Below are positions 8,476 through 17,176 of a stretch of 64,000 bases of DNA, piece after piece. The notes beneath the pieces are model-generated. The model was not told the origin of the DNA. It saw nothing but the letters and a program-made list of their open reading frames with translations, and made no database searches. This DNA is from Nakamurella sp. PAMC28650 (GTDB lineage Bacteria; Actinomycetota; Actinomycetes; Mycobacteriales; Nakamurellaceae), in NCBI RefSeq assembly GCF_014303395.1, contig NZ_CP060298.1, positions 62,001 to 126,000 on the forward strand, written 5' to 3'. A program made the position numbers and the translations under genes. How positions within the stretch are numbered: position 1 is the stretch's first letter; each line of letters starts with the position of its first letter.

Positions 8476-9255
8476 TCAGCCGAAGCGACCGGAGATGTAG
8501 TCCTCGGTGGCCTTCTGGCCCGGATTGGAGAAGATCTTCGCGGTCTCGTCGTACTCGACGAGCTTGCCGGCCTGGCCGACGCCGGCCAGGTTGAAGAACG
8601 CGGTGCGGTCCGAGACCCGCGCCGCCTGCTGCATGTTGTGGGTGACGATGACGATCGTGTAGCTGGCCTTCAGCTCGCTGATCAGGTCCTCGATCGCCAG
8701 GGTCGAGATGGGATCCAGTGCCGAGCACGGCTCGTCCATCAGCAGGACCTGCGGCTCGACGGCGATGGCCCGCGCGATGCAGAGCCGCTGCTGCTGACCG
8801 CCGGACAACCCGGCACCGGGCCGGTTCAACCGCTGCTTGACCTCTTCCCAGAGGTTGGCGCCGCGCAGGGAACGCTCGACGATGTCGTCGAAGGCGTTCT
8901 TGGACTTGCGCGTCCCGGCGATCTTGTAGCCGGCGATGACGTTGTCGTAGATGGACATCGTCGGGAACGGGTTCGCCTTCTGGAACACCATCCCGACGGT
9001 CCGCCGGACATTCACCGGGTCGACGCCGGGCCCGTAGAGATCCTCCCCGTCCAATTGCACGGAACCGGTCACCCGGCCGCCGGGGATCACCTCGTGCATG
9101 CGGTTCAGCGTGCGCAGGAAGGTCGACTTCCCGCAGCCGGACGGCCCGATCAAGGCGGTGACGGTCAACGGCGCGATGTTGATCGAGGCGCCCTCCACCG
9201 CCAGGAAGTCGGTGTAGTAGACATTGAGATCTTCGACGTCGATGCGCTTGGCCAT
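8476..9255 (-). CDS. pstB: Phosphate ABC transporter ATPase PstB
   Basis: The 259-residue ATPase energises high-affinity phosphate uptake by PstSCA. Visible motifs are Walker A GPSGCGKS (about residues 38-45), the Q-loop [10 protein letters not shown] typical of PstB, the signature [14 protein letters not shown], Walker [14 protein letters not shown] and the switch histidine VTHN. The C-terminus has the PstB tail ([18 protein letters not shown]). It is the last gene of pstS-pstC-pstA-pstB, 40 bp after pstA. Confidence 0.97.
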   Translation of the reverse strand: MAKRIDVEDLNVYYTDFLAVEGASINIAPLTVTALIGPSGCGKSTFLRTLNRMHEVIPGGRVTGSVQLDGEDLYGPGVDPVNVRRTVGMVFQKANPFPTMSIYDNVIAGYKIAGTRKSKNAFDDIVERSLRGANLWEEVKQRLNRPGAGLSGGQQQRLCIARAIAVEPQVLLMDEPCSALDPISTLAIEDLISELKASYTIVIVTHNMQQAARVSDRTAFFNLAGVGQAGKLVEYDETAKIFSNPGQKATEDYISGRFG

Positions 9256-9295
9256 ACCGGCCCTTTCGTGATTGATGATGCGGGAGACGTTGCGC

Positions 9296-10369
9296 TCAAC
9301 GCGATTTCGGTCGTGCCAACCGGGCCAGCAGCCGCGCGGCCACGTTCAGGATGAGCACCAGCAGTACCAGGACCAGTGCGGCGCCCCAGGCTCGTGAATC
9401 ACCGAAAACCCCGCCGGCGCCGGTGCGCTTGCCGAGTTGATCCCAGACCATCATCGGCAGGGCGGCCTGGTCGCCGGAGAACGGCGTTCCGTTGATCAGG
9501 TCTGCGTATCCGACCAGCAGGATCAGCGGCGCGGTCTCGCCCGCCACCCTGGCGATGGCCAGCAGCGCCGAGGTGATCAGACCCGAGAGAGCCGTCGGCA
9601 GCACGATCTTCACGATGGTGCGCCAGCGGGGCACGCCCAGCGCGTAGCTCGCTTCCCGTAGGTCACGGGGGACGAGCTTGAGCATCTCCTCGGAGGACCG
9701 GACCACCACGGGCAGCATCAGGATGCCGAGCGCGATGGAGCCGGCCGCGCCGAAGGGACGGGAGTCGGTGCCCAGCAACAGGAACGTGTAGACGAACAGG
9801 CCGGCCACGATGGAGGGAACGCCCGTCATCACGTCGACGAAGAACGTCACCAGCCTGGCGAACACGCCCTTGCCGTACTCGACCAGGTAGATCGCGGTGA
9901 AGAGTCCGACGGGCAGGGCGACCACCGCGGCCAGGCCGACCTGCTCCAGGGTCCCGAGCAACGCGGCGTAGACCCCGCCGCCCGGATCGGACGCGGTGAC
10001 GCCGTTCATCGAATGCGTGAAGAAGGTGATGTTGAAGACCGGCAGGCCCTTGTAGACGATGTAGCTCAGGATCAGCACCAGCGGGACGACGGCCGCCACG
10101 AAGCTCGAGTAGATCAGCGTCGAGGCGAACCGGTCCTTGGCGCGGCGCTTGCCCTCCACCATGAAGGACCACCCCGACAGCAGGACGATGAACAGGAGGG
10201 CCGCGGTGAAGAAGGCGGTCAGCCACCCCGTCCAGCCCAGGGCTGCCTTCAGCGCCAGTGCCAGCAGGACCCCCGCCGCAGCGGCCACGTAGGGAGCGAA
10301 GTTCGGCAGCCTCGCGCCGACCAGCGCCGACGGTGTCGCCCGCGCCGCGGGCTTGGCGATGGTCGTCAT
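9296..10369 (-). CDS. pstA: Phosphate ABC transporter permease PstA
   Basis: 357-residue inner-membrane subunit with about seven hydrophobic segments. The first two ([33 protein letters not shown]) precede the conserved transporter core. The permease EAA-type loop reads [26 protein letters not shown], the coupling segment for PstB. The start codon overlaps the pstC stop by 4 bp (ATGA), indicating translational coupling. Confidence 0.96.
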   Translation of the reverse strand: MTTIAKPAARATPSALVGARLPNFAPYVAAAAGVLLALALKAALGWTGWLTAFFTAALLFIVLLSGWSFMVEGKRRAKDRFASTLIYSSFVAAVVPLVLILSYIVYKGLPVFNITFFTHSMNGVTASDPGGGVYAALLGTLEQVGLAAVVALPVGLFTAIYLVEYGKGVFARLVTFFVDVMTGVPSIVAGLFVYTFLLLGTDSRPFGAAGSIALGILMLPVVVRSSEEMLKLVPRDLREASYALGVPRWRTIVKIVLPTALSGLITSALLAIARVAGETAPLILLVGYADLINGTPFSGDQAALPMMVWDQLGKRTGAGGVFGDSRAWGAALVLVLLVLILNVAARLLARLARPKSR

Positions 10370-11535
10370 GCCGTGAACTCCTTCTTGCGGGCAATCACCA
10401 GACGGGCGATCGAGTTCACGACCAGGGTGATGGCGAAGAGGAAAAGGCCGGCGGCGACCAGTGCCGGAATGCCCTGGTTGTTGGACGCGGCCTCACCGAA
10501 CTTCAGTGCGATGGTCGATGCGAAGGTGTCACCGCCCGGTTCGGTGATGTGCGCATTGATGGTGAATCCGGAGTTCAGCACCAGGGCCACCGCGATGGTC
10601 TCGCCGAGTGCGCGGCCGAGACCGAGCATGGCGGCCGAGATCATCCCGGCACGGCCGAACGGCAACACCGCGGTACGGACCATCTCCCACTTGGTGGCGC
10701 CCAGAGCCCAGGCGGCATCCATGGCTTCGCCCGGCACCTGCAGGAAGACCTCGCGGGTGACGGCCGAGACGGTCGGGATGATCATGATGGCCAGCACGAT
10801 GCCGGCGATCAGCAGGCTCTGCCCGAACTGGCTCGCCTGGGTGGCGGTCCGATTGTGCAGGAACGGCAGCCAGCCGAAGTACTCCGACAGCCAGCTCTGG
10901 AATCCGCGCGTGGACGGCACCAGGAAGTACAGCCCCCACATCCCGTAGACCAATGACGGGACCGCGGCCAACAGGTCGACGATCCCGCCCAGCACGGTGG
11001 CGATCCGCCGCTTGGCATAGTGCGCGATGAACAGCGCGATCCCGATCGCGATCGGCACACCGATGATGATGGCGATCACCGAGGAGACGACGGTCCCGAA
11101 GAACAGGGCGGCGATCCCGAAGGTGGGGATGTTGGTGGGGTCGTCGGAGGGGAAGTTCCAGGACTGGGTGGTGAAGATGTTGCCGTCGTTCGGGCCGGTG
11201 AAGGCCGGGACCGCCTTCCAGATCAGGAAGACCGCGATCGCCGCCATCACCACGAGCAGGAAGCCACCCGACCCGGCCGCGACGCCCTTGAAGATCTGGT
11301 CGCCGCGCCGTACGGACCGCCCGTTGATGCCAGGGCCGTGCGGAGAGGACGACACGTCGGGCCGCGGTGGGGCGTGGACCTGGGAGTTGGTCCTGGCCAG
11401 GCCGCTCAGCCGGCTCTTGGCCGCCTGACTGGCCGCCGTGGCAGCCTTCCGCTCGGCGAGCTCCTCGAGCGTTGCCGCGCCTTCGAGTGGTTCTGAGTCC
11501 TCGGTCACCGAACCGCCGCCTGGGTTGATCGACAT
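10366..11535 (-). CDS. pstC: Phosphate ABC transporter permease PstC
   Basis: 389-residue permease partner of PstA. It has a polar cytoplasmic N-terminus of about 85 residues, longer than in enteric PstC, then six or seven membrane helices starting at GSGGFLLVVMAAIAVFLIW. The EAA loop is MDAAWALGATKWEMVRTAVLPFGRAGM written here in two parts: MDAAWALGATKWEM and VRTAVLPFGRAGM. The signature LGRALGETIAVAL is present. A 114-bp gap with a stem-loop separates it from pstS. Confidence 0.96.
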   Translation of the reverse strand: MSINPGGGSVTEDSEPLEGAATLEELAERKAATAASQAAKSRLSGLARTNSQVHAPPRPDVSSSPHGPGINGRSVRRGDQIFKGVAAGSGGFLLVVMAAIAVFLIWKAVPAFTGPNDGNIFTTQSWNFPSDDPTNIPTFGIAALFFGTVVSSVIAIIIGVPIAIGIALFIAHYAKRRIATVLGGIVDLLAAVPSLVYGMWGLYFLVPSTRGFQSWLSEYFGWLPFLHNRTATQASQFGQSLLIAGIVLAIMIIPTVSAVTREVFLQVPGEAMDAAWALGATKWEMVRTAVLPFGRAGMISAAMLGLGRALGETIAVALVLNSGFTINAHITEPGGDTFASTIALKFGEAASNNQGIPALVAAGLFLFAITLVVNSIARLVIARKKEFTA

Positions 11536-11595
11536 GATGCCTCACTGCGGCGCAGCTGCCGCGAATACGTCATGGATGAATGGTGACCGATAGCA

Positions 11596-11643
11596 GCGAA
11601 CCGGCCAAGCCCCGTGTTCTCACCAGGGGCCCGACCGGTTCGC
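11596..11643 (-). terminator. Intercistronic stem-loop between pstS and pstC
   Basis: The 18-nt arms 11596-11613 and 11626-11643 pair except for three or four central positions around a 12-nt loop. It begins just past the pstS stop. Such hairpins usually stabilise or partly terminate transcripts so that the binding protein is made in excess over the permease. Confidence 0.6.
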
Positions 11644-11649
11644 ACTGGA

Positions 11650-12945
11650 TCAGGAAAGAGCCTTGACCGCGTCGACCACCTTCGACTGGATCGCGGCGGG
11701 CAGCGGGGCCGCGCCGAGGCCGACCAGCGCGGTCTGGCCATCGGTGGCGGTGTAGCCGAGGAAGGACTTCAGCAGGGCAGCCTTGCCCGCATTGCCCGCC
11801 GAGCAGACGATCTCGTACGTGACCAGGATGACCGGGTAGGCCCCGGCGGCCTTGGTGGCGTAGTCGATGGACAGCGACAGATCCTTGCCGGTGCCGACGA
11901 GCTTGGCCGAGGACACCGCGAGACCGGCACTGGCTGCGGTCAGGGCGACTGCGCCGCCGCCGTTGTCGATCTCGGCGTAGGTCAGCTTGTTGCTCTGGGC
12001 GAAGCCCCACTCGACGTAGCCGATGGAGCCCGTGGTCGAGCCGATGGCCTTGGCTACGCCGTCACTGCCCTGGGCGCCGGTGCCGCCCGGAGCGGTCCAC
12101 GACTTGCCACCGGTGAAGGTCCAGCCGCCGGCCTTGGTGAGGTACTTGGTGAAGTTGTCCGTGGTGCCCGAGCTGTCGCTGCGGTGCACGGTGGCGATGG
12201 CCAGGCTGGGCAGCGTGACGCCCGGGTTGACCGCCGCGATGGCCGGGTCGTTCCAGTTGGTGATCTTGCCGCCGAAGATGCCGACGAGCACGGTCGGGGT
12301 CAGGATCAGCTTGCTGACGCCGGACAGGTTGTAGCTCAGCGAGATCGGGCCGGTGACCATCGGCAGGTCGATCGCGTCATTGGTGGCGCAGCGCTTGGAC
12401 TTCGCGTCGGCGAACTGGGCCGTCTTGAGTGCGGAGTCCGAGCCGCCGAAGTCGGTCTGGTTGCTGATGAAGTCGGTGACACCCTTGCCGGAGCCGCCAC
12501 CGCCGTAGGCGTTGATGGTCGCGCTGCACTTGGTGTTGTAGGCCTTGATCCACTGCGCGATGACGGTGCCCTGCGCGGTCGAGCCGGAGGACCGCAGGCT
12601 GCCGGTGGCGCAGGTGAAACCTGCCCCGGCGAAGTTCGCGGCGACCATGCCCGGTTCGGAGGTCATGGCCGAGGTGGAGGCGCCGGAGGTCATCGCCCCG
12701 CCGGAGGTCATCGGGCCGCCCGACGTCATGGGCGAACCCGACGTCATGGCCGAGGCGGACGTCATCGGTGCGCTGGAGGCCATCGAGCCACTGGAAGCGG
12801 GTGCGGAAGCGGCGCTGGAGGCCGCCGCACTCGCCGAGCTGCTGCTCGCGGCGGCGGTCGTGTTGTTGTTGCTGCCACAGGCAGCCATGGTCAGTGCTCC
12901 GGCCACCACCAGGGCCAGCAAACCGGTCTTACGCGTGATATTCAC
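11650..12945 (-). CDS. pstS: Phosphate ABC transporter substrate-binding lipoprotein PstS
   Basis: 431-residue periplasmic-type phosphate receptor. The GTG at 12945 has a GGAGGA ribosome-binding site 6 nt upstream and begins a lipoprotein signal (KTGLLALVVAGALTMAAC, lipobox MAAC). A long Ser/Ala/Met linker with repeated MTSG units (about residues 35-100) follows. The binding domain shows GSTAQGTVIAQW, the SDSALK loop and HRSDSSGTTDNFTKYL, all PstS phosphate-contact motifs. The next ATG upstream is far beyond the ribosome-binding site and is rejected. An upstream PHO box predicts induction by phosphate limitation. Confidence 0.95.
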   Translation of the reverse strand: MNITRKTGLLALVVAGALTMAACGSNNNTTAAASSSSASAAASSAASAPASSGSMASSAPMTSASAMTSGSPMTSGGPMTSGGAMTSGASTSAMTSEPGMVAANFAGAGFTCATGSLRSSGSTAQGTVIAQWIKAYNTKCSATINAYGGGGSGKGVTDFISNQTDFGGSDSALKTAQFADAKSKRCATNDAIDLPMVTGPISLSYNLSGVSKLILTPTVLVGIFGGKITNWNDPAIAAVNPGVTLPSLAIATVHRSDSSGTTDNFTKYLTKAGGWTFTGGKSWTAPGGTGAQGSDGVAKAIGSTTGSIGYVEWGFAQSNKLTYAEIDNGGGAVALTAASAGLAVSSAKLVGTGKDLSLSIDYATKAAGAYPVILVTYEIVCSAGNAGKAALLKSFLGYTATDGQTALVGLGAAPLPAAIQSKVVDAVKALS

Positions 12946-13064
12946 GCCATTTCCTCCACAGGTTGTCGAATGCTCGGCCATCTCCCGACCGGGGATCCAT
13001 CTTCTGGACCCAGCCGGACGCGGTACACCGCTCAGGCGGTGCATCCCGGACGTTATGGGCATCG

Positions 13065-13104
13065 GGTGGACGCCTGGGCCACCTGAGGTGAACGGCTGAT
13101 GAAC
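13065..13104 (-). promoter_or_regulatory. PHO box: four 11-bp direct repeat units before pstS
   Basis: On the minus strand the 7-mers GTTCATC, GTTCACC, GTGGCCC and GTCCACC begin exactly 11 bp apart (plus-strand positions 13098-13104, 13087-13093, 13076-13082, 13065-13071). This matches the actinobacterial PhoP direct-repeat unit GTTCACC with 4-bp spacers. A weaker fifth unit (GCTTGCC) may lie at 13109-13115. A -10-like CATAAC lies just downstream near 13053. Confidence 0.75.
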
Positions 13105-13181
13105 GACGGGCAAGCGACGAGTGCAACTCTGCCCACCAGGGGCCGGACGGTGACACTGCGCTGGAGTACCCCGACGCAGCG

Positions 13182-14066
13182 TCAGACCCTGCGGCGATAC
13201 ACGACGTCCGTCGAGAAGGTCTCGAACCCGAGACGACGATAGAGCTTGAGGGCCTTCACATTGTCGCCCTCGACGTACAGCAGGACGGTCGCGCTGCGGT
13301 CGGCCAGGTAGGCCAGGCCGGCCGCGGTCAGCGGGGCGCCGAGCCCCCGTGGCGGCGCGCCGTTCAACGACCCGGCCGGGTCGACCCCGAGGACGTAGAC
13401 CTCGCCCAGCGGCTCCGGCCCGTCGAGGTGGACCTTGGTCCAGTGGAAGCCGAGCACCGTGTCGTCGGCGTCGACGGCGAGGAAGAAGCCCGCCGGGTCG
13501 AACCAGTCCTGGGACATCTCGACGCGCAGACCCGCCAGGTCGAGGCGGCCCTGCTCCGGGTGCCAGTCGAAGGCGCGGGCGTTGACCCCGAGGAACTGCT
13601 CCTCGTCACGGCCGGGCTCGAAGGTACGCAGCCGCACGCCGTCGGGAAGTTGCGCGGCGGCCACCTGCTGCGCCGCCCAGTCGGCCGTCAGCGCGCGTCG
13701 CATCTGGAGCAGTTCCCGGGTGCGGACCAGGCCCCGCTTCGCCGCCAGCCTGCGGGCCGAGAGCAGATCCCCGTGGGCCCAGACCGCTCCGCTGCGGTCC
13801 AGGGCGGTGTGCAGCAACTCGGTGCCCAGACCCTCGTGACGATGCAGGGGCGTGACGACGAGTTCGACCGGATCGTCCTGGTGGGAGACGGCGATGCCGA
13901 TCAGCTCCGACCCGAGCGAGGCCAGGATGTATTCGTCGTGGCCCGTCCCCAGTGCCTCGAGGATGTGCCCGGACAACGGCGCCACCCCGTCTGCGGCGAG
14001 CGCGCGCGCGTTGAGGTCCAGCACCGCGGCGACACCCCGCTCGTCCAGCCGGCCGATCCAGCTCAC
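13182..14066 (-). CDS. mshD: Mycothiol synthase (MshD)
   Basis: Last step of mycothiol synthesis: acetyl-CoA-dependent N-acetylation of Cys-GlcN-Ins. The 294-residue product contains two GNAT domains. The first (about 10-135) has VELVVTPLHRHEGLGTELLHTAL and the second (about 145-290) has GEVYVLGVDPAGSLNGAPPRGLG and LYVEGDNVKALKLYRRLGFE, the acetyl-CoA and substrate loops. The GTG at 14066 lies 8 bp after the glnR stop, with no clear ribosome-binding site, suggesting coupling. The glnR-mshD-pst order matches mycobacteria (Rv0818-Rv0820, from memory). Confidence 0.93.
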   Translation of the reverse strand: MSWIGRLDERGVAAVLDLNARALAADGVAPLSGHILEALGTGHDEYILASLGSELIGIAVSHQDDPVELVVTPLHRHEGLGTELLHTALDRSGAVWAHGDLLSARRLAAKRGLVRTRELLQMRRALTADWAAQQVAAAQLPDGVRLRTFEPGRDEEQFLGVNARAFDWHPEQGRLDLAGLRVEMSQDWFDPAGFFLAVDADDTVLGFHWTKVHLDGPEPLGEVYVLGVDPAGSLNGAPPRGLGAPLTAAGLAYLADRSATVLLYVEGDNVKALKLYRRLGFETFSTDVVYRRRV

Positions 14067-14074
14067 CGGACGGG

Positions 14075-14764
14075 TCAGCCGCTCGAACCGTCGCGCCCGG
14101 CCGACCGGGACGGCGGCACCATCTTGTAGCCGACGTTGCGCACGGTCCCGATCAGGGCTTCGTGCTCCGGCCCGAGCTTGGCCCGCAGACGACGGACGTG
14201 GACGTCCACCGTCCTGGTCCCGCCGAAGAAGTCGTAGCCCCAGACCTCGGTGACCAGTTGCTCGCGGGTGAACACCCGGCCGGGATGCTGCGCCAGGAAC
14301 TTCAGCAGCTCGAACTCCTTGTAGGTGAGTTCCAGCGGCCGTCCCCGCAGACGGGCCGTGTAGGTGTCCTCTTCGATGGTCAGTTCGCCCAGGCTGATCA
14401 TCCCGGAGTTGGCGGAGCTGTTGGTCCGTGATTCCAGCAGCCGCAACCGGGCGTGCACCTCGGCGGGTCCCGCACTGGCCAGCACGACGTCGGCGACCCC
14501 CCATTCGGGGCCGATCGCCACCATGCCACCCTCGGTGACGATGGCCAGGATGGAGACCGCCAGACCGTCTGATCCCAGCAGTCGGCACAGCGTCCTGGCC
14601 GCGGCGAGATCATGTCTGGCGTCCAGCAGGACCAGGTCATAGGGGCCGGACGTGACCAGGGAGGCGGCCTCGGGGGCCGCGGCACGAACCTTGATCGGGA
14701 GCAGATCCACCGCTGGGAGCACCGTCGTCGGTAGGGGATCAGCGGTGAGCAACAGCAGATCCAT
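14075..14764 (-). CDS. glnR: GlnR-type OmpR-family regulator of nitrogen metabolism
   Basis: 229-residue regulator. The N-terminal receiver-like domain (about 1-120) has VLLDARHDLAAARTLCRLL, the atypical-receiver segment of GlnR proteins. The C-terminal winged helix (about 130-220) has LTYKEFELLKFLAQHPGRVF, VWGYDFFGGTRTVDVHVRRL and GTVRNVGYKMV, nearly the GlnR consensus. GlnR is usually an orphan regulator of ammonium assimilation genes. The ATG has GAGGAAG upstream, and a TAGGAT hexamer at 14819-14824 (minus strand) could be its -10 with a leader of about 50 nt. Confidence 0.92.
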   Translation of the reverse strand: MDLLLLTADPLPTTVLPAVDLLPIKVRAAAPEAASLVTSGPYDLVLLDARHDLAAARTLCRLLGSDGLAVSILAIVTEGGMVAIGPEWGVADVVLASAGPAEVHARLRLLESRTNSSANSGMISLGELTIEEDTYTARLRGRPLELTYKEFELLKFLAQHPGRVFTREQLVTEVWGYDFFGGTRTVDVHVRRLRAKLGPEHEALIGTVRNVGYKMVPPSRSAGRDGSSG

Positions 14765-15255
14765 AGATCGCTTCCTCGCCTTCAGCCGGCACCGGTGTAC
14801 AGATCACCAATGCCAGTGATCCTAACGTCCGGACATGGGCCTTCCCACCATGGCCGGTAACCCCACCGAAATGCCGGCGCCCCCGGCGCCACCGGGCCGA
14901 CTCACCGACGACTCGCACCGGCCCACCACCGTCACCCGGCCGACCCGCGACGGACATGTCCGCTGCGCCGAGCCCGGGTCGCCCGACGGGGCCGGCTGGT
15001 TCAGACGGTCTCTATATCAACAACAATTGGATCTTGTGACGTCCGGGGCGCGACCCGGGCGGGACGGACACCCGCCGCCCGGGTCGAGACGATCGGTGAC
15101 GGGACCGACCGGCTGTCGATCACCGGGGTGAGGTACGGGTCACATCGGACACCGATGCCCGTCATCCGATCGCAGAGCGTGACCCGCGGAGCGCGGAAGC
15201 GGGCGCCCCGACCGTCCGGCAAGTCGAGGTCGCCGGACGGTCGGCATCGGAGGGG
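14765..15255. other. 490-bp intergenic region without a convincing gene
   Basis: It holds the glnR promoter and leader near 14765-14830 and a terminator hairpin at 15208-15244. It also holds a locally AT-rich patch (15011-15035) ending in GATCTTGTGACG, a 12-mer that recurs at 19610-19621. Open frames here lack ribosome-binding sites and recognisable protein character. Confidence 0.7.
15208..15244 (-). terminator. Hairpin terminator after the nitroreductase gene
   Basis: Perfect 13-bp arms (CCGACCGTCCGGC at 15208-15220 with 15232-15244) flank an 11-nt loop, 11 bp past the stop codon of the gene at 15256. Confidence 0.75.
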
Positions 15256-15879
15256 TCAGGCCCAGGCGATGACGTCGGACTCGTCCAGACGCGGCATCCG
15301 CGGACGGAAGGCGTCGTCACCGGGGTGGCCGATGTTGACGACCAGGATCGAGCGCCACCGGCCGTCCGGGAAGAATTCGGCGTCGACGCCGGCGGGGTCG
15401 AAGCCCTTCATTGGGCCGGCAGCCAGGCCGAGGGCCCGCACCGCGAGCACGAAGTAGCCGGCCTGCAGCGCCGAGTTGAACTCGGCCATCCCGGTGCGCA
15501 TGGCGTCGTCGGTCTCCAGGGTGCCGACCATGTCCGCCATGAACGGCATCACGGTGGGGATGTGCTCGTGGAAGCGGGAGTCGAGCGCGAGGACGGCGAT
15601 GGCCGGGCTGGCGGCGGTCTTCTCCTTGTTCCCTTCGCTCATGTGCTCGACCAGGCGGGCCCTGGCGTCACCGCGGACGAACAGCACCCGCAGGGGCTGG
15701 AAGTTGGCGGCGGTCGGCGCCCACTTGGCCAACTCCCAGATCTCGGTCAGCTCCGCGTCGGTCACCGGGACCGGGGCGAACGTGTTGGCGGTGCGGGCGT
15801 CGGTGAACAGGGCCGACCGGCCGGCGGAATCCAGACCGCCCAGGTGGACACGCGTCGGGTTGGCGACTACTTGCGTCAT
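15256..15879 (-). CDS. Nitroreductase-family FMN oxidoreductase (RutE-like)
   Basis: The 207-residue flavoprotein resembles malonic-semialdehyde reductase RutE and related nitroreductases. Visible family segments are FTDARTANTFAPVPV, WAPTAANFQPLRVLFVRG (FMN-binding Asn/Gln), FNSALQAGYFVLAVRALGLAAGPM and the C-terminal LVVNIGHPGDDAFRPRMPR. The ATG at 15879 has GGAAG 5 nt upstream, so the longer in-frame extension is rejected. It is divergent from an HxlR regulator that probably controls it. The other rut genes are absent here, so a role in uracil breakdown is not supported. Confidence 0.85.
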   Translation of the reverse strand: MTQVVANPTRVHLGGLDSAGRSALFTDARTANTFAPVPVTDAELTEIWELAKWAPTAANFQPLRVLFVRGDARARLVEHMSEGNKEKTAASPAIAVLALDSRFHEHIPTVMPFMADMVGTLETDDAMRTGMAEFNSALQAGYFVLAVRALGLAAGPMKGFDPAGVDAEFFPDGRWRSILVVNIGHPGDDAFRPRMPRLDESDVIAWA

Positions 15880-15943
15880 AGTGACTTCCATTCTGATGGC
15901 TACTAGTAAAAACAAAGCTACACCAGAGAACCTAGCACCGGAC

Positions 15944-15949
15944 TATGAT
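15944..15949 (+). promoter_or_regulatory. -10 hexamer of a leaderless HxlR-gene transcript
   Basis: TATGAT, one base off the sigma-70 consensus, stands 7 nt before the ATG at 15957. The AT-rich block 15898-15920 between the two divergent genes is the likely operator region. Confidence 0.65.
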
Positions 15950-15956
15950 GGGGACC

Positions 15957-16307
15957 ATGACGAGCCCGGGTGATCCCTGCCACGAACCACGGGCTTGTGA
16001 CGGCGCCCTGGCCCGCGCCTTCGGATTTCTCGGAAAACGTTGGAACGGCGTCATTCTCGGGACGCTCACGTCCGGGCCGGCGGGCTTCTCGGAGCTGCGC
16101 AGGGCGGTCAACGGGATCAGCGATTCGGTGTTGTCCGAACGGTTGACCGAACTGGCGAAGGCCGGCGTCGTCCAGCGCTCCGTCCACGAGGGGCCGCCGG
16201 TCGCGGTCGTCTACCAGCTCACCCCCGCCGGCCACGGGTTGCTGCCTGCCATGAACGAACTGACCACCTGGGCCCGGGACAACCTGCCGGCCGTCGCCGA
16301 ACTGTAG
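15957..16307 (+). CDS. HxlR-family winged-helix regulator
   Basis: 116-residue regulator with the HxlR layout: an N-terminal cysteine segment (PGDPCHEPRACDGALARA), then FLGKRWNGVILGTLTSGPAGF, the recognition helix region ELRRAVNGISDSVLSERL and the wing VVYQLTPAGHGLLP. HxlR proteins often sense electrophiles or oxidants through a cysteine and regulate divergent oxidoreductases, which fits the nitroreductase next door. The ATG at 15957 is chosen from the -10 hexamer 7 nt upstream. Confidence 0.88.
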   Translation: MTSPGDPCHEPRACDGALARAFGFLGKRWNGVILGTLTSGPAGFSELRRAVNGISDSVLSERLTELAKAGVVQRSVHEGPPVAVVYQLTPAGHGLLPAMNELTTWARDNLPAVAEL

Positions 16308-16310
16308 GTT
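16305..16310 (+). promoter_or_regulatory. -10 hexamer of a leaderless hydrolase transcript
   Basis: TAGGTT overlaps the stop codon of the HxlR gene and lies 6 nt before the ATG at 16317. Confidence 0.5.
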
Positions 16311-16316
16311 CGCCCC

Positions 16317-17135
16317 ATGTTCGCCCGCCGGGACACCCCCACGCCCGCCGCCCGCCCCCTGACGGTGCTGACGTCCGACGGCGTCGAACTTCAAGGGCTG
16401 CACCTGCCCGGCGCGGTCGGTGCCCCCGTCTTCGTCATCGGCCACGGCTTCACCAACTCGATCGCGAAGGCGTCCACCCGCGCCGTCATCGATCACTTCG
16501 CCGACTTCGGAGCCTTTGTCGCCCTAGACTTCCGGGGCCACGGCCGGTCGGGCGGGTCGGGTTCGGTTGGACGCGACGAGGTGCTCGACCTCGACGCCGC
16601 GGTGGCCTTCGCCTCCTCCCAGGGCTACGGCGCGATCCACAGCGTCGGCTTCAGCATGGGCGCCTCCATCGCCCTGCGCCACGCCGCCCTCGGCGCCCGG
16701 AGCGTCGACACGGTGGTCGCCGTGTCCAGCCCCTCGCGCTGGTACATCCGCGAGACGTCACCGATGCGCAGGGTGCACTGGCTGCTCGAGAATCCCCTCG
16801 GCCCCGCCGTCGGGCGCATGCTCGGCGTTCGACTGGGCGTGCCGTGGCCGGTGATCCCGCAGACGCCGCTGGAGGTGATCGACCGGATCACCCCGACACC
16901 GTTGCTGCTGGTCCACGGGACGGACGACCACTACTTCTCGCCCGCCCACGCGCTCGCCCTCCAGGCCGCCAGCCGAGGCCACGCGGAGCTCTGGATCGAG
17001 CCGGGAATGGGGCACGCGGAGTCTGCCAGCACCCCGGAGCTGATCGGCCGAATCGCGCAGTGGTCGATCGGGCCGCGGCCGGATCGCGCAGCGGTCGGAA
17101 ACTCTCAGCGCCCCGTCAGCTCCCACTCGGGCTGA
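16317..17135 (+). CDS. Alpha/beta-hydrolase
   Basis: 272-residue serine hydrolase. The oxyanion region is GHGFTNSIAK, a strand-loop reads ALDFRGHGRSGGSG, and the nucleophile elbow is GFSMG (Ser about 120). The acid-loop strand LLVHGTDDHYFSPAHA and the catalytic His in PGMGHAESAS complete the triad. No signal peptide is seen. The substrate cannot be told; esterase or lipase-like activity is the family expectation. It starts 9 bp after the HxlR stop but appears to have its own -10 element. Confidence 0.85.
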   Translation: MFARRDTPTPAARPLTVLTSDGVELQGLHLPGAVGAPVFVIGHGFTNSIAKASTRAVIDHFADFGAFVALDFRGHGRSGGSGSVGRDEVLDLDAAVAFASSQGYGAIHSVGFSMGASIALRHAALGARSVDTVVAVSSPSRWYIRETSPMRRVHWLLENPLGPAVGRMLGVRLGVPWPVIPQTPLEVIDRITPTPLLLVHGTDDHYFSPAHALALQAASRGHAELWIEPGMGHAESASTPELIGRIAQWSIGPRPDRAAVGNSQRPVSSHSG

Positions 17136-17163
17136 AGCGGCTCCGCGCGTCGACCGCGCAGGG

Positions 17164-17169
17164 GACAAT
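17164..17169 (+). promoter_or_regulatory. -10 hexamer of a leaderless LmeA-like transcript
   Basis: GACAAT is followed by 7 nt and GTG at 17177, the same arrangement as dusB at 194-207. Confidence 0.55.
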
Positions 17170-17176
17170 CGGCAGC

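Noticed and set aside
14835-15131. 98-codon open frame in the glnR-nitroreductase gap
   Set aside because: No ribosome-binding site or leaderless hexamer, Pro/Arg/Gly-rich composition typical of antisense frames in GC-rich DNA, and no recognisable domain.
16040-17176. Long open frame fused to the LmeA-like gene
   Set aside because: It is an out-of-frame reading of the HxlR and hydrolase genes; the membrane segment and -10 hexamer place the true start at 17177.
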